NCBI RefSeq assembly: GCF_008001235.1
Contig: NZ_CP040751.1
Location: forward strand, 1,223,001-1,287,000
Length of the DNA stretch: 64,000 nt
Reading direction: 5' to 3'
Source: Salidesulfovibrio onnuriiensis
GTDB taxonomy: Bacteria > Desulfobacterota > Desulfovibrionia > Desulfovibrionales > Desulfovibrionaceae
Positions within the stretch are counted from its first letter, which is position 1. Each line of letters opens with the position of its first letter. Of the stretch, positions 60,165 to 64,000 are shown piece by piece. Position numbers and translations under genes: made by a program. The notes below the pieces were generated by a model. The model was not told the origin of the DNA, did not search any database, and saw nothing but the letters and a program-made list of their open reading frames with translations.

Positions 60165-60302
60165 ATGAATCCGAATAGCCCCTCTGGCATCTACAAGTGC
60201 ACCAAATGTGGTAATGAGGAAACTCATGTAGAAGGCAAGCCTTTTGCTCCGTGTTCCAAGTGTGGTTCGCAGAGTTGGAAGCTTGTCCGACGCACTGACT
60301 AG
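60165..60302 (+). CDS. Small zinc-ribbon protein
   Basis: 45 residues: MNPNSPSGIYKCTKCGNEE at the start, then a second pair CSKCGSQSW, so a four-Cys ribbon (CxxC...CxxC) that should bind one zinc. AAAGGAG at 60151-60157 gives 7 nt spacing to ATG 60165. AT-rich like the divergent gene, and likely from the same acquired segment. Many such short ribbons are fragments of larger protein complexes or act as adapters; no function can be assigned. Confidence 0.8.
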   Translation: MNPNSPSGIYKCTKCGNEETHVEGKPFAPCSKCGSQSWKLVRRTD

Positions 60303-60317
60303 GTTGCCCCTCGACTA

Positions 60318-60353
60318 AATAGGGAGGCGAAGATATCGCCTCCCTATTTTTTT
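60318..60353. terminator. Terminator shared by convergent genes
   Basis: Stem TAGGGAGGCGA/TCGCCTCCCTA then T7. Its right arm overlaps the stop codon of the nucleoside hydrolase (60344-60346) on the other strand. Confidence 0.9.
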
Positions 60354-61342
60354 ATTCTTTTGCGTAGGATGGATTCGAAGTGGCGCCGCTGCACGTTGCA
60401 GGCCACGCGCACTTCCGGGCCGTCGCCGGAATCCGTCAGGAAGGTGCCGTCCGGGGCGAGCAGGACGGCCTCGTCCACGCGCATGGGCCGGGTGCAGCAC
60501 AGGTGGGGCAGGAAGCTCAGGGCCAGGGCCAGGGGGTCGTGCAGGTGCATGCCCTCCAGCCTGCGGCAGGCGCGGGACCATTCGATCCAGGGTTCGCAGC
60601 AGCTAAAGAGGTGGCGGTGAAAGGCGCTTTGCGATTCGCGCAACGGCTCCAGTTCGCCGGGCCGCAGGAAGACGTTCATGGTCACGTTGGCGGGGACCAC
60701 GATGACCGGGACTCCCGAGCGGAAAACCATGAGCGAGGCCTCGGGATCGTGGAGCGGGTTGAAACGCAGGGTGTCCCGCCAGACCTCGGGCGGGATGTCC
60801 GGGGTGCTGTCCTCCCAGCGGATGTCGTCGTCCCGGTACGCGCCGCCCATGTGGATGACTTCGCGGATGAGCGGGGCGATGCCCGGCTCCGCGAGCAGGG
60901 CCAGGGCCAGGTTGGTGAGCGACCCCACCATGACCACCACCAGTTCGCCGGGGTATTCCCGGGCCTTTTCAATGATCAGTTCGTGGGCTTTGAGGGGGGA
61001 GAGCGGCGGCACCTGGGCCGGAGGTGCGGGCATGGCGCGCCAGAATGCGGCCTCCTGTCCGGAAAGGGGCTGCTCCATGTGCCTGAAATGCGCGCTGCGG
61101 TCGCGCAGGAACGGCTCCTCGCGCCCGGCGGCCACGGGGATGTCCTCGCGCCCGGCCAGGAAGAGCTGGTGCGCGGTGTTGCGTGCGGACTCGTGCGTGC
61201 GGCAGTTGCCCGCGCAGGCAGTGCAGCCTACGAGACTGATTTCCGGCGAGGCCAGGGCCAGCGCCAGGGCCAGCGCGTCGTCCACGTCGCGGCCGGGGAT
61301 GCCCGCCGCATTGTCCATGTCCAGGATGACAGGAATGCTCAT
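60344..61342 (-). CDS. Nucleoside hydrolase (IUNH family)
   Basis: 332 residues. It cleaves ribonucleosides to base and ribose using a calcium. The Asp cluster is DMDNAAGIPGRDVDDALAL (residues 8-26): the standard DTDPGIDDA motif with an insertion, as in one IUNH subgroup. MVGSLTNLALALL, HMGGAY and NVTMNVFL are other conserved parts. ATG 61342 (MSIPVILD) fits the family start better than 61360. Possible partner in purine salvage with the amidohydrolase about 1 kb away. Confidence 0.87.
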   Translation of the reverse strand: MSIPVILDMDNAAGIPGRDVDDALALALALASPEISLVGCTACAGNCRTHESARNTAHQLFLAGREDIPVAAGREEPFLRDRSAHFRHMEQPLSGQEAAFWRAMPAPPAQVPPLSPLKAHELIIEKAREYPGELVVVMVGSLTNLALALLAEPGIAPLIREVIHMGGAYRDDDIRWEDSTPDIPPEVWRDTLRFNPLHDPEASLMVFRSGVPVIVVPANVTMNVFLRPGELEPLRESQSAFHRHLFSCCEPWIEWSRACRRLEGMHLHDPLALALSFLPHLCCTRPMRVDEAVLLAPDGTFLTDSGDGPEVRVACNVQRRHFESILRKRIKK

Positions 61343-61413
61343 GGTTCCAGAATGCCTCATGGCTTGAGGTTTTGCAAAGGCGGAAAGGTGAAAGTCGCTT
61401 TCGTCCGTTCGGG

Positions 61414-62049
61414 CTATTGCCGCTCCGGGGGCTGGTAGCTGTACCTGAACGGCTCGTATGCCTGTTGCTCCTTCCAGATGGGTGCTATCTGCTGCACCTG
61501 GAGTTGTTCCCTGAGCATCTTGATGTCGGTTCTGGTGGCGTTGAGGGATTCATAAAGGCCTTGGGTGAGCGGGTCCTTTGCGGGCGACGCTTCTCCGGGA
61601 ACCGAAAGACGGGCCTTGAGTTCCGCCGCCTGCTTCTCCTCCTGGCGCTGCTTTTCCGCCAGCGCCTGTTCCGCCTGCTCCACCTCGGTTTGCACCTTTG
61701 CGTAATAGTCGCGCCATCCGGACCTGATGTTCGGCGAAACCGTGACCGTGGAAAAGAATCGCGCCAGCTCCAGCCGGGTGGCCGGGCTCTTGTCCACGAT
61801 GTGGGGGATGAGGGTGGTCAGGTGCTTCTGCTCCTCCAGTTCCACGCTCCGGAGCTGGATTTGGTGGTTCACGGCAATGGACACCAGGGCCAGCACAAAG
61901 GAGCCGAGGGCGAACTTGGCGAACCGGAGCCACTGCTGCCGCTCGGGATCGCTCCCGGCTCGGAACGCCAGAACAAGGGAGGCCGCAATGGTCATCAGTA
62001 CCCCCAGAGTGACGGGGATAATGAAATAGGGGGAGCTGAGTTCGACCAT
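61414..62049 (-). CDS. Membrane protein with coiled coil, unknown function
   Basis: 211 residues. Two membrane helices (about 8-30 and 44-62) separated by a short charged loop, then a long heptad-bearing part (about 95-150, VEQAEQALAEKQRQEEKQAAE) and a Pro-rich end. No known family. It follows the substrate-binding lipoprotein by 27 bp on the same strand, probably co-transcribed, so it may act with it. Confidence 0.7.
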   Translation of the reverse strand: MVELSSPYFIIPVTLGVLMTIAASLVLAFRAGSDPERQQWLRFAKFALGSFVLALVSIAVNHQIQLRSVELEEQKHLTTLIPHIVDKSPATRLELARFFSTVTVSPNIRSGWRDYYAKVQTEVEQAEQALAEKQRQEEKQAAELKARLSVPGEASPAKDPLTQGLYESLNATRTDIKMLREQLQVQQIAPIWKEQQAYEPFRYSYQPPERQ

Positions 62050-62076
62050 TGCGGGCCTCCTTGGTGTCCGATTTCG

Positions 62077-63309
62077 TTACTGGGCGTTGAGCACGTATTT
62101 ATCCCAATCCCGTTCCAGCAGTTCCAGGTATGCGGCCGGTATCTCGGGCACGGCCACCGAAGCCAGCACCTCGGGCGACAGGGTGGCGGGTCCCAGGTCC
62201 ACTTCGCGGAACCTGGCCTGCATTTCCGTGGGCAGCTTGCCCATGGAGATGGCCGGGGAGTCGCCCCAGTTCTTGGGGTCGTACTTGGAGAGCTGCGCCT
62301 CGGGCGAGAGCAGGAAATCGGCCGCGACCATGGCTCCGGCCTTGTTGGGGGCCGAGGCCGGGATGGCCGTGAAGTGCGTGTTGTAGATGGAGCCGTCCTT
62401 CATGACCAGGGTGCGCACGCTTTCGGGGTAGCTGCCCTGCAGGATCATGCTCTGGGCATGGGTGGGGTGGTAGGCCATGGAGAAGTCCACCTCGCCCCGG
62501 GCGAACAGGGTGTCCAGGGTGGCGGATTCCTTGGGGTAGGTCCTGCCCTGTTCCCAGAGGAACGGCTTGATCTCGTTGAGATAGGCCCAGAGCTTGGGGG
62601 CGTTTCTTTCGTAAAGCTCCCTGTCGAAGCCGTGCATGTACTGCTCATGCCCGCCCGTGGTCGCGTAGAGCGCCTGGCGGATAAAGGCGGAACCCGTGAA
62701 GTCGGGCGGCTGGGGATAGGTGAACTTTCCGGGGTGCTCCTTGATCCACTGCGCCAGCTGCGCAAAGCTCTGGGGCGGCTGTTTCACCCGTGCCGAGTCG
62801 TACTCGAAGACGAACTGGGCGCGGCCGTAAGGGGACTCGTACCCCTCCACGGGGTAGCCGAAGTCGGTTTCCGCGGATTTCGGGTTCACGAATGTCTTGA
62901 AATTGGGAAGCTGCGGGGCAAAGGGGCCGAAGAGTACTCCCGCTTCCTTGGTGTTTTTGAAGTTTTCGCCGTTGATCCACAGCAGGTCGATGGTGCCGGT
63001 CTGCTTGCCCGCGCCCTTTTCCGTGAGCAGCTTGTTCACGAACGCCTCGGCGTTCATGGGCACGCGCACCAGGGTGATGTCGAAGCGCTTCTTGAGCTCC
63101 CCGGCCACGTAGGTGTCCACCCAGCGGTTGATGCTGGCGCTGCCTCCCCACATGTAGAAGCGCACCGTGCTGCCTCTAGCCTGGTCCAGGGTTTTCGCCC
63201 AGCTCTGGGCGGCGTTGAATTCGGTTGTTTCCGGTTCCCGGCCGCATCCGGCCAGCAGGAAAAGGCAGAGCAGGAACAGGAAGGATAATACGCACAAGCG
63301 TCTGAACAT
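62077..63309 (-). CDS. ABC-type substrate-binding lipoprotein (YnjB-like)
   Basis: 410 residues. Lipoprotein signal with LLAGC lipobox near residue 22. The body is a type 2 periplasmic binding fold: VRFYMWGGSASINRWVDTYV, ITLVRVPMNAEAFVNKLL, DLLWINGENF, FSMAYHPTHAQSMI. It resembles YnjB-type proteins with wide, poorly defined substrate (thiamine or sulfur compounds proposed). No permease or ATPase gene is adjacent, so it is an orphan here. Start ATG 63309. Confidence 0.85.
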   Translation of the reverse strand: MFRRLCVLSFLFLLCLFLLAGCGREPETTEFNAAQSWAKTLDQARGSTVRFYMWGGSASINRWVDTYVAGELKKRFDITLVRVPMNAEAFVNKLLTEKGAGKQTGTIDLLWINGENFKNTKEAGVLFGPFAPQLPNFKTFVNPKSAETDFGYPVEGYESPYGRAQFVFEYDSARVKQPPQSFAQLAQWIKEHPGKFTYPQPPDFTGSAFIRQALYATTGGHEQYMHGFDRELYERNAPKLWAYLNEIKPFLWEQGRTYPKESATLDTLFARGEVDFSMAYHPTHAQSMILQGSYPESVRTLVMKDGSIYNTHFTAIPASAPNKAGAMVAADFLLSPEAQLSKYDPKNWGDSPAISMGKLPTEMQARFREVDLGPATLSPEVLASVAVPEIPAAYLELLERDWDKYVLNAQ

Positions 63310-63407
63310 GGATGAACCTCCGAAAGAATATGTCGTGTTTCATGGGGATATCACGACTTGTTCGCGAGGTGAACCATGTGCGGGAAAATATTGGTCCGAT
63401 CAATGAA

Positions 63408-63439
63408 AAAGCCGCACACCCATCGAGGTGTGCGGCTTT
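63408..63439 (-). terminator. Terminator after trpB
   Basis: AAAGCCGCACACC pairs with GGTGTGCGGCTTT; TTTTTCATT follows on the minus strand. It ends trpB with no trpA behind it. Confidence 0.88.
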
Positions 63440-63461
63440 GATTCTCTGTTATTCCGGCAGG

Positions 63462-64000
63462 CTACTTCTTGTAGTGGGGCAGTTCGAAGTCGCCGTTTGC
63501 GACCATCTGCTCGATCTGGGCCACGTCCTTGTCGCCTCGGCCGGACAGGTTGACGATGATGATGGTGTCCTTGGAGAGCTCGGGCGCGATGCGGATGGCG
63601 TGGGCCAGGGCATGGGAGCTTTCCAGGGCCGGGATGATGCCTTCCATCTGGGAAAGCATGAAGAAGGTGTCCACGGCCTCCTTGTCGGAAGCGTAGACGT
63701 ATTCGGCGCGGCCCAGGTCCTTGAGCTGGGCGTGCTCGGGGCCGACGCTGGGGTAGTCCAGGCCCGCGGAGATGGAATAGACCTCGGCGGGTTCGCCCTT
63801 GTCGTCCTTGAGCATGTAGGAATTGAAGCCGTGCATGATGCCGGGTTCGCCCAGGCACAGGGTGGCGGCGTGGTCTCCGTAATCCAGGCCCCGGCCCGAG
63901 GGCTCCACGCCCACCAGCTTCACTTCCTTGTCTTCGATGAAATCGGCAAACAGCCCGATGGCGTTGGAACCGCCGCCCACGCAGGCGATGCAGTAGTCGG
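63462..64000 (-). CDS. trpB: Tryptophan synthase beta chain (5' partial)
   Basis: The last 179 residues of TrpB; the gene starts beyond the window. Seen: [17 protein letters not shown] (the PLP phosphate loop), [20 protein letters not shown] with the helix that contacts the substrate, [16 protein letters not shown] and [10 protein letters not shown] at the end. It makes tryptophan from indole and serine. trpA usually follows trpB but here a terminator does. Confidence 0.95.
   Translation of the reverse strand, partial: DYCIACVGGGSNAIGLFADFIEDKEVKLVGVEPSGRGLDYGDHAATLCLGEPGIMHGFNSYMLKDDKGEPAEVYSISAGLDYPSVGPEHAQLKDLGRAEYVYASDKEAVDTFFMLSQMEGIIPALESSHALAHAIRIAPELSKDTIIIVNLSGRGDKDVAQIEQMVANGDFELPHYKK

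Noticed and set aside
1-64000. tRNA, rRNA, CRISPR, IS elements, integrases
   Set aside because: No cloverleaf or conserved rRNA stretch, no regular spaced repeats and no transposase or integrase motif seen. A covariance search could still find a small RNA.

Overview
This 64 kb window is a G+C-rich chromosomal segment. Its gene content points to an anaerobic, sulfate-reducer-like deltaproteobacterium, most likely a Desulfovibrionaceae member (Desulfovibrio or Pseudodesulfovibrio type). The main reasons are an orange-protein (ORP/MrpORP) cluster under sigma-54 control, a HesB/IscA-like protein with an in-frame TGA at its conserved cysteine (a predicted selenoprotein), hydrogenase nickel-maturation genes hypAB, an FmdE-MoeA fusion beside moaE and moaA, and many Cys-rich redox proteins. 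The genus is an inference; there is no rRNA in the window. I saw no tRNA, CRISPR array, IS transposase or prophage.

Layout. 0-2.5 kb: end of a sensor kinase, a PiT phosphate transporter and its DUF47 partner. 2.7-3.8 kb: hypAB. 4.0-7.7 kb: sigma-54 activator, NifX-like protein, ORP and MrpORP. 7.8-11.7 kb: NapH-like ferredoxin, CBS-ACT protein, an exported pyruvoyl-dependent arginine decarboxylase and an acyltransferase. 11.7-16.4 kb: an alanine module (Na+/alanine symporter, alanine dehydrogenase, TyrR-like sigma-54 regulator) with a visible -24/-12 promoter and two upstream dyads. 16.8-25.4 kb: cobT, a WcbI-like protein, an AT-rich Sel1 lipoprotein, a FliG-C-like orphan, DUF389, a diguanylate cyclase, YkgJ, a shikimate-kinase-like gene and pyrR. 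25.5-26.5 kb: the selenoprotein and its Cys paralogue in tandem. 26.6-33.8 kb: glycosyltransferase/membrane pair, RNase D-like exonuclease, prfC, a DASS transporter and an exported protein. 34-37.9 kb: a second AT-rich Sel1 protein, an unknown protein, lgt and a glutaminyl cyclase. 37.9-44 kb: an RND efflux pair with its TetR regulator, then ispH. 44.6-47.9 kb: molybdopterin genes. 47.9-54.9 kb: a Cache-HAMP-PAS-GGDEF-EAL protein, an MscS channel, an FAH hydrolase and a radical SAM enzyme. 54.9-59.4 kb: two PLP enzymes and an 8-oxoguanine-deaminase-like amidohydrolase. 59.5-60.3 kb: a small AT-rich island. 60.3-64 kb: nucleoside hydrolase, an orphan substrate-binding lipoprotein and the end of trpB.

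Structure between genes. Two dispersed repeat families stand out. Family A is about 125 bp, with terminal inverted repeats and a central hairpin, in four clear copies plus degenerate ones. Family B is about 95 bp with two hairpins, in two copies. Three A copies overlap a stop codon, and several hairpins carry a T-run and can serve as terminators. Two genes (moaA and mscS) are each broken by an apparent one-base loss in a 5-nt G or C run. That pattern looks more like consensus indel errors than biology.
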